DNA from: Clostridia bacterium
GTDB taxonomy: Bacteria; Bacillota_A; Clostridia; Oscillospirales; Acutalibacteraceae
Assembly (NCBI GenBank): GCA_017549665.1
Contig: JAFYUD010000266.1
Span: 1-7,481, forward strand
DNA: 7,481 nucleotides
Direction: 5' to 3'
This document shows, piece after piece, positions 1 to 6,605 of this stretch (within the stretch, counting starts at the first letter, position 1; the number at the start of each line of letters is the position of its first letter). The notes under the pieces are model-generated. The model had not been told where the DNA came from and did no database searches. It worked only from the letters and a program-made list of their open reading frames with translations. The position numbers and the translations under genes were made by a program.

Positions 1-1
1 A

Positions 2-43
2 CACCCCGGTCACTTCGAACTTCTTAAAACAGAAATTTTTTAA
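2..43 (+). CDS. Possible C-terminal end of an upstream gene (partial)
   Basis: Reading from base 2 gives 13 codons, HPGHFELLKTEIF, ending at a TAA at 41-43. The codons used (CCC, GGT, CTT, ACA) are those favoured by the genes downstream. The stop lies 17 bp before the next start, which is the spacing expected inside an operon. Another frame is also open for most of this stretch, so the assignment rests on codon style and position only. The fragment is too short to name a family. If real, it means the nucleotidyltransferase downstream is not the first gene of its operon, in line with the absence of a visible promoter in bases 1-60. Confidence 0.35.
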   Translation, partial: HPGHFELLKTEIF

Positions 44-60
44 AGGATAGGTAAAGTTTT

Positions 61-717
61 ATGAATATAATTATTATCATGTCAGGCGGTGTAGGTAACC
101 GCTTCGGTGCAAATATTCCCAAGCAGTACTGCAAGCTTGGCGGCAGACCTGTTATCGATTATGTTATCGACGCAGCAAAAGGCTCAAAGGTTGCTGACAA
201 GGTTCTTGTTGTCTGCGATCCTTCATGTATTGATTATTCAGATGCTCTTAAGAATTCAGGCTTTGATTTTGCTCCCAACGGCAAGGAAAGACTTGATTCA
301 CTCAAGAGTGCGTTTGATCACATTCAGGCAAATTATCCCGAGTGCGAAGGCATTATCATTCTTGATGCTGTTGCACCTTTCGTAACATCAGAGCTTATCG
401 ACGATTATCTCACAAAGCTTGATGAGAATGATGCAGTTATCACCTGTCAGAAAATCACAGGCGCTCTCGGTAATTATGCTTTTGATCCCCTTGACCGTGA
501 GGAATATTACATGACACAGTCACCCGAGGCATTCAGATTCAAGACACTTATGCCTCACTTTACAACAACATTCCCCAGTCAGGAGCTTGCATGGCAGATG
601 CCCAGAGAAACAAAGAAGTATCTCAACTTCAACTTCAAGAATAATCTCAAGCTCACTTATGATTTTGAACTTAAATATGCTGAGTACGTAATGGCTCAGA
701 ATAAGGAAAACGCATGA
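61..717 (+). CDS. IspD/TarI-like nucleotidyltransferase, diverged
   Basis: This 218-aa protein is a cytoplasmic GT-A-fold nucleotidyltransferase of the IspD/TarI family, whose members transfer CMP from CTP to a polyol phosphate (methylerythritol phosphate in IspD, ribitol 5-phosphate in TarI). The N-terminal nucleotide-binding loop is intact: SGG-VGNR at residues 8-14, then PKQY at 20-23 and GGRP at 27-30. The acceptor side is altered. The usual HDA(A/V)RP motif reads LDAVAP at 101-106, the usual QTPQ reads QSPE at 153-156, and the usual LTxPED reads LTYDFE at 198-203. The length is near the family norm (about 230). The start has AGG at 49-51 (or AAAGGA at 42-47) upstream. It overlaps the flippase gene by 4 bp, so a surface-glycan role is likelier than isoprenoid synthesis. 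The family is secure; the substrate is unknown and may not be that of IspD or TarI. Confidence 0.85.
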   Translation: MNIIIIMSGGVGNRFGANIPKQYCKLGGRPVIDYVIDAAKGSKVADKVLVVCDPSCIDYSDALKNSGFDFAPNGKERLDSLKSAFDHIQANYPECEGIIILDAVAPFVTSELIDDYLTKLDENDAVITCQKITGALGNYAFDPLDREEYYMTQSPEAFRFKTLMPHFTTTFPSQELAWQMPRETKKYLNFNFKNNLKLTYDFELKYAEYVMAQNKENA

Positions 718-1946
718 TTAAAAACAAAAAGAAGCTTTTTTCAGTAGCATCTGACCTTGTTTTCAGTATTGCAGGTCTGGTGCTGATGAATGGTGTGCTT
801 CAGCTGCTCATCAATCCTACACTGAATAAATGGCTCGGTGATGACGCATTCGGTGATTATCAGTCCATTCTTGCAGTCGTATCTGTTCTGGGTACGACTT
901 TTGGTGTTGCAGCAAATTACTCACGCATGGTGCGGGCAAGAGAGCACAAGGACACAAACGGGGATTATAACATAATTCTTGCTGTGGTTGCCTTGCTGTG
1001 TGTCGGCGTATCTGTAGTGACACTGATTGTGTACAAATCATTCAGCACAGCGCATTTTCTGCTTCTCACGGTGCTGATGATTGCAACTGTGCTAAGGTAT
1101 TACGGTGATGTCAACTACCGTATAAAGCTTAACTACAAAGGCTTCTTTATTTACTATGCAATAACAACTGTCGGCTACTGCCTCGGACTTCTTCTTTTCA
1201 AGTATGTTTCGGAAGAATGGATGCTTACTTTTATTGCAGGCGAAGCTGCAGCAGTAATTTTTGTATTTTTCCACGGCGACATATTCAGAGGAAAGAAGCT
1301 CATGTCCCCCTCTGACGGCTTCGGAAAAACAGTGAAATCAACAGGAATCCTGTCTGCGACAAATCTTCTCAATTCACTTGCATTCCAGTCAGATAAGATT
1401 ATTCTCGGAATTGCAATCGGTGGTGAAGCAGTTACAACATTTTATGTTGCAACACTTCTTGGTAAGGTTGTTTCTCTTCTGACCACTCCTCTTAACGGCG
1501 TGCTTATAGGTTACCTTACAAAGTATGAGGGCAGATTCACAAAAAAGATGTTTGCCGTATTCACAGCGGCGCTTCTCGGAGTGGGAATCGTAGCGCTTGC
1601 GGGCTGTTACGTTGCATCAACTATTTTTGTAAAGCTGTTTTATCCCGGTGTTTATGATGAAGCAAAGCAGTATTTCTTCCTTGCAAATGCGGGACAGATA
1701 TTCTACTTTATCGCAAACTGTCTGATGACTGTTATTCTCAGACTTGCAAGTGAAAAATTCCAGATGTATATAAGCATCGGATATATCATTATTTATGCAG
1801 CTACCGTAATTCCTCTTACCATCACATACGGTCTCTGGGGAATGACCGCAGGTCTGCTTGTTGCAAATGCGGCAAAATTCATAATCACAAGCATTGTGGG
1901 TTTTGTAAAAGCTGAAAACAAGCATCTTCAGGAAGCAACTGAATAA
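714..1946 (+). CDS. Wzx-type polysaccharide flippase (MOP superfamily)
   Basis: This 410-aa integral membrane protein has about 12 predicted hydrophobic segments. Rough early positions are 11-33, 50-68, 86-107, 114-127, 144-163 and 168-186, followed by a second half of similar make-up. The basic N-terminus (KNKKK), the LGDDAFGDY segment after the first helix (residues 41-49) and the two-bundle layout fit the MOP exporters that flip lipid-linked oligosaccharides across the cytoplasmic membrane. The length matches Wzx/RfbX proteins (400-480). The start overlaps the preceding stop as ATGA, and AAGGA at 703-707 gives a good ribosome site, so the two genes are translationally coupled. It is the last gene of its operon, with a terminator directly after it. 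MurJ is less likely because the protein is about 100 residues shorter and lies in a glycan-type context. The transported glycan cannot be read from the sequence. Confidence 0.82.
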   Translation: MIKNKKKLFSVASDLVFSIAGLVLMNGVLQLLINPTLNKWLGDDAFGDYQSILAVVSVLGTTFGVAANYSRMVRAREHKDTNGDYNIILAVVALLCVGVSVVTLIVYKSFSTAHFLLLTVLMIATVLRYYGDVNYRIKLNYKGFFIYYAITTVGYCLGLLLFKYVSEEWMLTFIAGEAAAVIFVFFHGDIFRGKKLMSPSDGFGKTVKSTGILSATNLLNSLAFQSDKIILGIAIGGEAVTTFYVATLLGKVVSLLTTPLNGVLIGYLTKYEGRFTKKMFAVFTAALLGVGIVALAGCYVASTIFVKLFYPGVYDEAKQYFFLANAGQIFYFIANCLMTVILRLASEKFQMYISIGYIIIYAATVIPLTITYGLWGMTAGLLVANAAKFIITSIVGFVKAENKHLQEATE

Positions 1947-1951
1947 TTCAT

Positions 1952-1975
1952 AAGGGGCCTGACGGTCCCTTTTTT
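1952..1975 (+). terminator. Intrinsic terminator of the flippase operon
   Basis: The arms AAGGGGCC (1952-1959) and GGTCCCTT (1964-1971) form an 8-bp stem containing one G-U pair, with a TGAC loop, followed directly by a T-run to 1975. It begins 6 bp after the flippase stop codon and separates this operon from the phosphoesterase gene. Confidence 0.9.
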
Positions 1976-1999
1976 ATTTATATAAATTTTAATTTCATA

Positions 2000-2028
2000 T
2001 GGATTTTTCTGGCTGTATATGTTACAAT
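2000..2028 (+). promoter_or_regulatory. Probable sigma-A promoter of the phosphoesterase gene
   Basis: An extended -10 element, TG-T-TACAAT, lies at 2020-2028. A poor -35 (TGGATT, 2000-2005) sits 17 bp upstream. The TG extension could make up for the weak -35. The -10 covers the ATG at 2027, so that upstream in-frame ATG is unlikely to be on the mRNA as a start codon. Confidence 0.6.
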
Positions 2029-2044
2029 GGATAAAAATAATATT

Positions 2045-2050
2045 AAGAGG
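2045..2050 (+). promoter_or_regulatory. Ribosome binding site that fixes the phosphoesterase start
   Basis: AAGAGG ends 6 bases before the ATG at 2057. The in-frame ATG at 2027 has no such site, overlaps the -10 promoter element, and would add ten polar and charged residues before a normal signal peptide. Confidence 0.75.
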
Positions 2051-2056
2051 TGCTAT

Positions 2057-3775
2057 ATGAAAAAGATTATAGCTGTAGTTTTAAGTGTTATAATTGTACT
2101 TTCATCTCTTGCAGTTGTATCATTTGCTGCAGATGACGGCGCAATGACTTTTGCAGTGGCAGCAGACCTGCACTACAATGACACAAGAACAGAAGAATTT
2201 GAAGTTTATACTCCTGACAGTGAGCTTTTCTGGTACGCAAATCGCCGTGCGCAGCTTGAGGATGAAAGCGGATTTATTATCGATGAATTCCTCAGACAGT
2301 GTGCAGAGAATGACGATGTAGAATTTGTTCTTCTTGCAGGTGACCTTGTTGATGACGGAAAGGCTATTCAGGATCAGCATTACGGTGTAGCTGCAAAGCT
2401 CAGCGCTTTTGAAGAGTCAACAGGCAAGCAGGTTTACGTTATCAACGGTAACCATGATGCCGGTATCAATGAAGACTGCGCTACAACATTTGATGAGTTT
2501 AAGTCAATCTATCACGAATTCGGTTATGCAGAAGCTCTTGAAACTATCGAAGGCGACTGCTCATATACAGCTGATGTAAGCGACAAGTACAGACTTATTG
2601 CTCTTGACTCATGTCACGACACTGCTTCAACAGAGGACGGCATGACAGTTGAACAGATTCAGTGGGTTGTCGATCAGGCTGAAAAGGCAAAGAAGGACGG
2701 CAAGTATCCCATCCTTATGATGCATCACAACCTTCTCGACCACCTTCCCATTCAGAGAATCATCAGCCGTAACTTTATCGTAAAGTATCACTATACAACT
2801 GCAACTCTCTTTGCAGATGCAGGTATAAAGCTTGTTTTCTCAGGCCACGAGCACTGCAGTGACGTAGCTGATTACACAACTCCCGCAGGCAACACGATTT
2901 ACGATTTTGCTACAACATCACTTACAATGTATCCTCTTGAGTACAGACTTATCACCTGCGCAGATGATAAGATCACATATGAGGCAAAGGCTGTTGAGGA
3001 TATAGATACAGACGCACTCAATGCAGCATCAGGCTATCAGTATTCAGAAGCTCAGCTTGCAGCAATGGAAGCCGGCATGAACGACTATGCATACGGCTAT
3101 CTGAGAACAGGTATTCAGTACAGACTTGAGCTTTCTCTTACAATGGAGAAAATGGGCATCAAGGAAACCGATATCTATTACGGACTTGTAAATACAGCAG
3201 TCACAAGACTTACTGACCTTCTTGATGCACCCCTTTACGGTGAGAATTCCGTTCAGGAAAAGGCAAAGGGTTATAACCTTGTAATTCCCGACAGTGATTA
3301 TGAAAATCTCTGGGATCTTGCAATGACACTTCTTTCAATGCACTATGCAGGTGAAGAGAATTTTGATCTTTACTCAACAGAAGTAACAATTCTTCTCCGT
3401 TCAGTTGCAATGATTCTCAAGGATGTTCTTGCAGGTACAGAAGATGATCTTCTCTTCGCATGGGCAGAGGATTATGTAAAATCCAAGGGTGGTGAAGGCC
3501 TTGCTACAGAGGTTGCAAAGCTTTGTGCTCAGACATTCGGCGGTGTAACACCTGTTGAATATGCACTTTGCGCAGTTGCATCTCCCATCATTTATGAGTT
3601 TGCTTACGACAGCGACGGAGTAAATGACAACAACGGTACTCTTGACGGCTACGCAGTTGAAAAGGACATGAATCTCATCGAAAGCATCGTTGCATGGTTC
3701 AAGTCACTTATTGCAAAGGCTGAGCTTTATCTCAGAATGTTCTTTGAAATCTTTACAAAGACAAACTTTATCTGA
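2057..3775 (+). CDS. Secreted calcineurin-type metallophosphoesterase
   Basis: From the ATG at 2057 this is a 572-aa exported protein. A signal peptide spans residues 1-24 or 1-25: lysines, a hydrophobic core (IAVVLSVIIVLSS), then SFAA. The metallophosphoesterase domain covers about 30-300 and shows every signature block: D37-x-H39, GDLVDD at 95-100, GNHD at 131-134, MHH at 222-224 and GHEH at 263-266. These are the ligands of the two-metal centre that hydrolyses phosphate mono- or diesters. Residues from about 310 onward are not recognised. They include an Asp/Asn-rich stretch (DSDGVNDNNG) and end in an amphipathic helix (IVAWFKSLIAKAELYLRMFF), which might associate with the membrane. The gene is a single unit between two glycan operons. 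A role in turnover of phosphate-bearing surface polymers or in scavenging phosphate is possible but is inferred from position only; the substrate is unknown. Confidence 0.9.
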   Translation: MKKIIAVVLSVIIVLSSLAVVSFAADDGAMTFAVAADLHYNDTRTEEFEVYTPDSELFWYANRRAQLEDESGFIIDEFLRQCAENDDVEFVLLAGDLVDDGKAIQDQHYGVAAKLSAFEESTGKQVYVINGNHDAGINEDCATTFDEFKSIYHEFGYAEALETIEGDCSYTADVSDKYRLIALDSCHDTASTEDGMTVEQIQWVVDQAEKAKKDGKYPILMMHHNLLDHLPIQRIISRNFIVKYHYTTATLFADAGIKLVFSGHEHCSDVADYTTPAGNTIYDFATTSLTMYPLEYRLITCADDKITYEAKAVEDIDTDALNAASGYQYSEAQLAAMEAGMNDYAYGYLRTGIQYRLELSLTMEKMGIKETDIYYGLVNTAVTRLTDLLDAPLYGENSVQEKAKGYNLVIPDSDYENLWDLAMTLLSMHYAGEENFDLYSTEVTILLRSVAMILKDVLAGTEDDLLFAWAEDYVKSKGGEGLATEVAKLCAQTFGGVTPVEYALCAVASPIIYEFAYDSDGVNDNNGTLDGYAVEKDMNLIESIVAWFKSLIAKAELYLRMFFEIFTKTNFI

Positions 3776-3781
3776 AATCAG

Positions 3782-3807
3782 AAAGACTCCTTCGGGAGTC
3801 TTTTTTT
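3782..3807 (+). terminator. Intrinsic terminator after the phosphoesterase gene
   Basis: AAAGACTCC (3782-3790) pairs with GGAGTCTTT (3795-3803), giving nine base pairs closed by the very stable C-TTCG-G tetraloop. The T-run continues to 3807. It starts 6 bp after the stop codon. Confidence 0.95.
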
Positions 3808-3810
3808 ATC

Positions 3811-3839
3811 TTGAATATTCTATGTCGTTGTGCTATTAT
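3811..3839 (+). promoter_or_regulatory. Sigma-A promoter of the second glycan operon
   Basis: A -35 box TTGAAT (3811-3816), a 17-bp spacer and a -10 box TATTAT (3834-3839) preceded by TGC form an extended -10 promoter. It begins 4 bp after the preceding terminator's T-run. Transcription would start near 3846, downstream of the alternative GTG start at 3830, which supports the ATG at 3872 as the true start. Confidence 0.8.
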
Positions 3840-3858
3840 ATATTATAATTGTATGTAC

Positions 3859-3866
3859 AGAAGGTG
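3859..3866 (+). promoter_or_regulatory. Ribosome binding site that fixes the second cytidylyltransferase start
   Basis: AGAAGGTG, with its AAGG core 7 bases before the ATG at 3872, sets the start. From here the protein opens with MIYAAVLAGG, the normal N-terminus of the family. Confidence 0.8.
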
Positions 3867-3871
3867 TTACT

Positions 3872-4573
3872 ATGATTTATGCGGCAGTGCTGGCAGGCGG
3901 CAGCGGCTTGCGAATGGGCGGAGACATGCCCAAGCAGTTTCTTCATGTGGGCGGCAGACCGATAATCATCCGCAGTATTGATGCTTTTGCTGAAAGCGGA
4001 CTTGTTGATAAGATTTATGTTGCAGTTTCTGCAGATTATATTGATTATACGAAGAAGCTTATCAGCCGATTCTGTCCTGATGTTGCAGCTGTAGTGCTTG
4101 AAGGCGGCAGTAACCGTAATGAAACACTTTTCAATGTACTTAAAGATATTGAAAAAAATTCAATGTCTGATGATGATATAATTCTCACTCATGATGCGGT
4201 CAGACCATTCATCAATACCCGTATAATCCGTGACAATATTGAAGCTGTCAGAAAATACGGTGCCTGCAATACCGTTGTGCCTGCAGTTGACACAATGGTC
4301 AGAAGCACAGACGGTGAGGTTATCTGTGATATACCTGCCCGCAGTGAGCTTTTTCACGGTCAGACACCTCAGAGCTTTAATGCATCAGAGCTTATGGAGC
4401 TTTACAGCAATATGAGTGAAGAGGAGTTTGAGCTTTACACTGATGCGTGTATAGTGTTTATAAAAAACGGCAGGAAAGTTCACCTTGTAACGGGTGACAG
4501 AAATAATATCAAACTTACCTATCCCGAAGATATGGAAAAGGCAGAGATAATAATCAGGGAGAGAAACAAATGA
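3872..4573 (+). CDS. IspD/TarI-family cytidylyltransferase
   Basis: This 233-aa cytoplasmic enzyme of the IspD/TarI family would make a CDP-alcohol from CTP and a polyol phosphate, releasing pyrophosphate. All main motifs are present: the CTP loop LAGGSGLRMGGDMPKQ at residues 7-22, GGRP at 27-30, HDAVRPF at 107-113, an arginine at 157 before HGQTPQSF at 162-169, and IKLTYPED at 213-220. The length matches IspD and TarI (about 230). It is the first gene of a two-gene operon, and its stop overlaps the glycosyltransferase start as ATGA. That context favours a CDP-ribitol or CDP-polyol role in a surface polymer, but IspD in the MEP isoprenoid pathway cannot be excluded from sequence alone, so no symbol is given. 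It is a distant paralogue of the protein encoded at 61-717, which lacks several of these residues. Confidence 0.9.
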   Translation: MIYAAVLAGGSGLRMGGDMPKQFLHVGGRPIIIRSIDAFAESGLVDKIYVAVSADYIDYTKKLISRFCPDVAAVVLEGGSNRNETLFNVLKDIEKNSMSDDDIILTHDAVRPFINTRIIRDNIEAVRKYGACNTVVPAVDTMVRSTDGEVICDIPARSELFHGQTPQSFNASELMELYSNMSEEEFELYTDACIVFIKNGRKVHLVTGDRNNIKLTYPEDMEKAEIIIRERNK

Positions 4574-5937
4574 ACAACAGATTATCAGTAATCGTGCCCG
4601 TATACAACGGTGAGAAATATCTTGAAAATACACTTGAATGTCTTGTAACACAGACTGTTGAGAATTTTGAGGTTATTATAGTTGACGACGGCTCAACAGA
4701 CAGCACTCCGGATATCGCTCAGAAGTATTGCGATGAGTACAATGATTTCTATTACATCCGTCAGGAGCATAAGGGTATTTATGCCGCAAGAAATGCAGGT
4801 ATTGATAAAGCAAAATGCGAATACCTCATGTTCCTTGACTGCGGAAATATCCTTACAGACGGTTCTGTTGAAGCAATTTTTGCCGTTGCGGATGAGCAGG
4901 ATGCAGATATGATCACCGGCAGAAACTGGAGACACGGTGATATTGAGTATGAATACGAAAAATCACTTGATGTCCTTGCAACTCAGCCTCAGGTTGAAAT
5001 GCTTGAGTCAAGACTTCTTTACAGTGAGACTCTCGGTGCAAAGGCAATCAGAAAAAAACTTTTTGATCTTTATAACATCCGTTTTCTTGATCTTACTGCA
5101 CATGCTGAATTGCTCTTTATCATGCAGTGCGTATTCAAAGGTATAAAAATCAGCGGTTGTCCTGATTTTATTCACGAAGAATCTGTTCTTCATATTCAGG
5201 ACGGCTGGTCACAGACTCAGCTTCCCACAGCTGAAAATGTTCGTTCTGCAAAATATGTCTTCTCTGAGATTTTTGAAACAGCAAGAGATATCATTACTGA
5301 GCAGACAGGCACCTGCGACGGTGACGAAGCATATATTCAGGAAATCATCTACATGATTTACCGTTTTTATCTTGATAATTTTTATCGCAGATACTGGTAT
5401 ATGGATGAAGACGGTCTTAATGAGATGAAAGGGGAGTTTGAGAAATACGCACAGTTTGTAAAAGCTGACCGTTTCAAAAAGCTTCAGGAGCATAATGCAG
5501 ACATCCGCCTTCCTTATATATATATTGATAAGAAGGAAGCAGCAGACGAGCCTGAGTTCACAATCTTCTTCGACCTTACAAAGGAGGAGGAATACGCACC
5601 CTTCCTCCGTTCACTTTATGCACAGACCTTCCCGTTTTTTGAAGTGATTGTCTGCGAAAGCAGATTTTCCTCCGAAGCATTCCCTGAAGAATTCCGAAAA
5701 ATGGAAAATCTCGTTGTTCTTCCCGATAAGGGCTTCCACACAGCAGCAAGAACGGCGGCAAAGTCAGGCATCTGCCTTGAAATCAGAAGCGGTGAGCCAC
5801 TTGATATGCGAGTGCTCCGTGAAACAGCAGAAACAAAAGCTCCGAAGTTTATGAAGCAGTATATCTTTGCTTCAAAGCGCAAAACACTCACAGCAAAAAA
5901 AGTCCTGAAAGACAAGGGCCTGAATTTTAACGACTGA
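4570..5937 (+). CDS. Family 2 glycosyltransferase with a degenerate second GT-A copy
   Basis: This 455-aa protein has no signal peptide or membrane segment. Residues 5-110 are a typical GT2 GT-A start: SVIVPVYNGEKYL (6-18), QT (28-29), FEVIIVDDGSTDST (33-46), KG-IYAARNAGID (68-79) and YLMFLDCGN (85-93). The usual metal-binding segment (D-x-D-D) here reads D90-C-G-N93, so only the first aspartate remains. Residues about 115-320 are a helical region. Residues 329-411 repeat the start of the GT2 fold in decayed form: EEYAPFLRSLYAQTFPFFEVIV (340-361), then KGFHTAART (387-395), with CESR in place of DDGS. It would add a sugar from a nucleotide donor at the inner membrane face; donor and acceptor are unknown. 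A GGGAGAG site lies 6 bases before the ATG, which overlaps the previous stop. No terminator follows directly; REP hairpins start 24 bp downstream. Confidence 0.88.
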   Translation: MNNRLSVIVPVYNGEKYLENTLECLVTQTVENFEVIIVDDGSTDSTPDIAQKYCDEYNDFYYIRQEHKGIYAARNAGIDKAKCEYLMFLDCGNILTDGSVEAIFAVADEQDADMITGRNWRHGDIEYEYEKSLDVLATQPQVEMLESRLLYSETLGAKAIRKKLFDLYNIRFLDLTAHAELLFIMQCVFKGIKISGCPDFIHEESVLHIQDGWSQTQLPTAENVRSAKYVFSEIFETARDIITEQTGTCDGDEAYIQEIIYMIYRFYLDNFYRRYWYMDEDGLNEMKGEFEKYAQFVKADRFKKLQEHNADIRLPYIYIDKKEAADEPEFTIFFDLTKEEEYAPFLRSLYAQTFPFFEVIVCESRFSSEAFPEEFRKMENLVVLPDKGFHTAARTAAKSGICLEIRSGEPLDMRVLRETAETKAPKFMKQYIFASKRKTLTAKKVLKDKGLNFND

Positions 5938-5960
5938 TTGCATAAATATATCAGATGTGC

Positions 5961-6021
5961 CCTGTAGGGGCGTTTATCAAACGCCCGATTTGTCGAAGAC
6001 AAATAACGGCGGAAGCCGTTC
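5961..6021 (+). repeat. 61-bp direct repeat, copy 1 (three hairpins, REP head)
   Basis: This stretch is identical over 61 bases to 6606-6666. It folds into three adjacent hairpins: GGGCGTTT/AAACGCCC (5968-5975 with 5979-5986, loop ATC), ATTTGTC/GACAAAT (5988-5994 with 5998-6004, loop GAA) and AACGGC/GCCGTT (6005-6010 with 6015-6020, loop GGAA). GTAG at 5964-5967 sits at the foot of the first hairpin, the layout known for REP elements acted on by RAYT transposases. No T-run follows, so it is not a typical terminator. Confidence 0.9.
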
Positions 6022-6096
6022 GGAATAAATTCAATAAAAGAACGAGTTCGGTTTTACGCACTGACGTGCGACGGGCGATGAATCATCGCCCCTACA
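5963..6096. repeat. 134-bp REP pair with inverted ends (BIME-like)
   Basis: The element opens with TGTAGGGGCG (5963-5972) and closes with its exact reverse complement CGCCCCTACA (6087-6096). The closing half is an inverted REP: GGGCGATG (6073-6080) pairs with CATCGCCC (6084-6091), followed by CTAC (6092-6095), the complement of GTAG. Between the two REPs lie the second and third hairpins of the 61-bp repeat, a weak stem GAA/TTC near 6040-6049 and CGCAC/GTGCG (6057-6061 with 6066-6070). Two inverted REPs enclosing other hairpins resemble a BIME, or a small non-autonomous element mobilised by the adjacent transposase. Confidence 0.75.
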
Positions 6097-6124
6097 AGAA
6101 TGTTGAGAGTTTGAGATATATGTT

Positions 6125-6601
6125 ATGAAAAATAAACCTTCCAGAAAAGCCAATAGATTGAAAAATTATGATTATTCGACAAAGGGAGATTATTTTATAA
6201 CGATTTGTACTCATGAACGAAAAAATATTTTTTGGATGTCGGATTATAAATCAACAAATGTTAAAAATTATATTGAACTTTTGAATGATAACGGTAAAAT
6301 TGTTGATAAAGTATTGAATAAAGCAAATGATGTGTATGCAGAAAAAGCTGTCATTGAAAAATATGTTATAATGCCTGATCACATCCACATTTTGATTAGT
6401 ATTTTATATGATCATATTGTTTCTGTTGATATGATAGTAAAAAATATAAAAAAATATGCAAGTATAGAAACGGGTATAAAAGAATTGTGGCAAAAAGGAT
6501 TTTATGATCATGTTGTGCGAAATGAAAACGATTACAGTGAAATCTGGGATTATATTGATGCCAATCCCAGGAAAATAACAAATAATATTTTTATGCAATA
6601 A
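6125..6601 (+). CDS. REP-associated (RAYT) HUH/Y1 transposase
   Basis: This 158-aa protein is a Y1-type HUH single-strand endonuclease of the RAYT group (Y1_Tnp superfamily), related to IS200/IS605 TnpA. Landmarks are YFITICTHER at residues 23-32, the HUH motif in MPDHIHIL at 83-90 (H86 and H88), LWQKGFYDHVVRN at 121-133 and YIDANP at 143-148. Y127 is the likeliest catalytic tyrosine, though this choice is by analogy. The length is normal and the frame is intact. REP elements with GTAG feet on both sides strengthen the RAYT call. RAYTs are thought to cut and move REP sequences as single strands and are usually single-copy chromosomal genes rather than active insertion sequences. The gene is clearly A+T-rich (12 of 60 bases are G+C in 6241-6300, against 24 of 60 in 5401-5460), which suggests acquisition by transfer. 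No good ribosome site is visible upstream, only GAGAG at 6105-6109, so expression may be low. Confidence 0.88.
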   Translation: MKNKPSRKANRLKNYDYSTKGDYFITICTHERKNIFWMSDYKSTNVKNYIELLNDNGKIVDKVLNKANDVYAEKAVIEKYVIMPDHIHILISILYDHIVSVDMIVKNIKKYASIETGIKELWQKGFYDHVVRNENDYSEIWDYIDANPRKITNNIFMQ

Positions 6602-6605
6602 AATA

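Noticed and set aside
2027..2056. Upstream in-frame ATG adding ten residues to the phosphoesterase
   Set aside because: It lies within the -10 promoter element, has no ribosome site, and would place polar and charged residues before a normal signal peptide. The ATG at 2057 has AAGAGG at the right distance.
3830..3871. GTG start extending the second cytidylyltransferase by 14 residues
   Set aside because: It overlaps the -10 box TATTAT and precedes the predicted transcript start. The family N-terminus begins at the ATG at 3872, which has a good ribosome site.
5616..6002. A 128-codon ORF on the - strand
   Set aside because: It is antisense to the end of the glycosyltransferase and runs into the REP hairpins. 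It has no recognisable motif and no transcription signals.
5968..6020. REP hairpins as the intrinsic terminator of the glycosyltransferase operon
   Set aside because: None of the stems is followed by a T-run. A partial rho-independent or RNA-protective effect is possible but cannot be shown from sequence.
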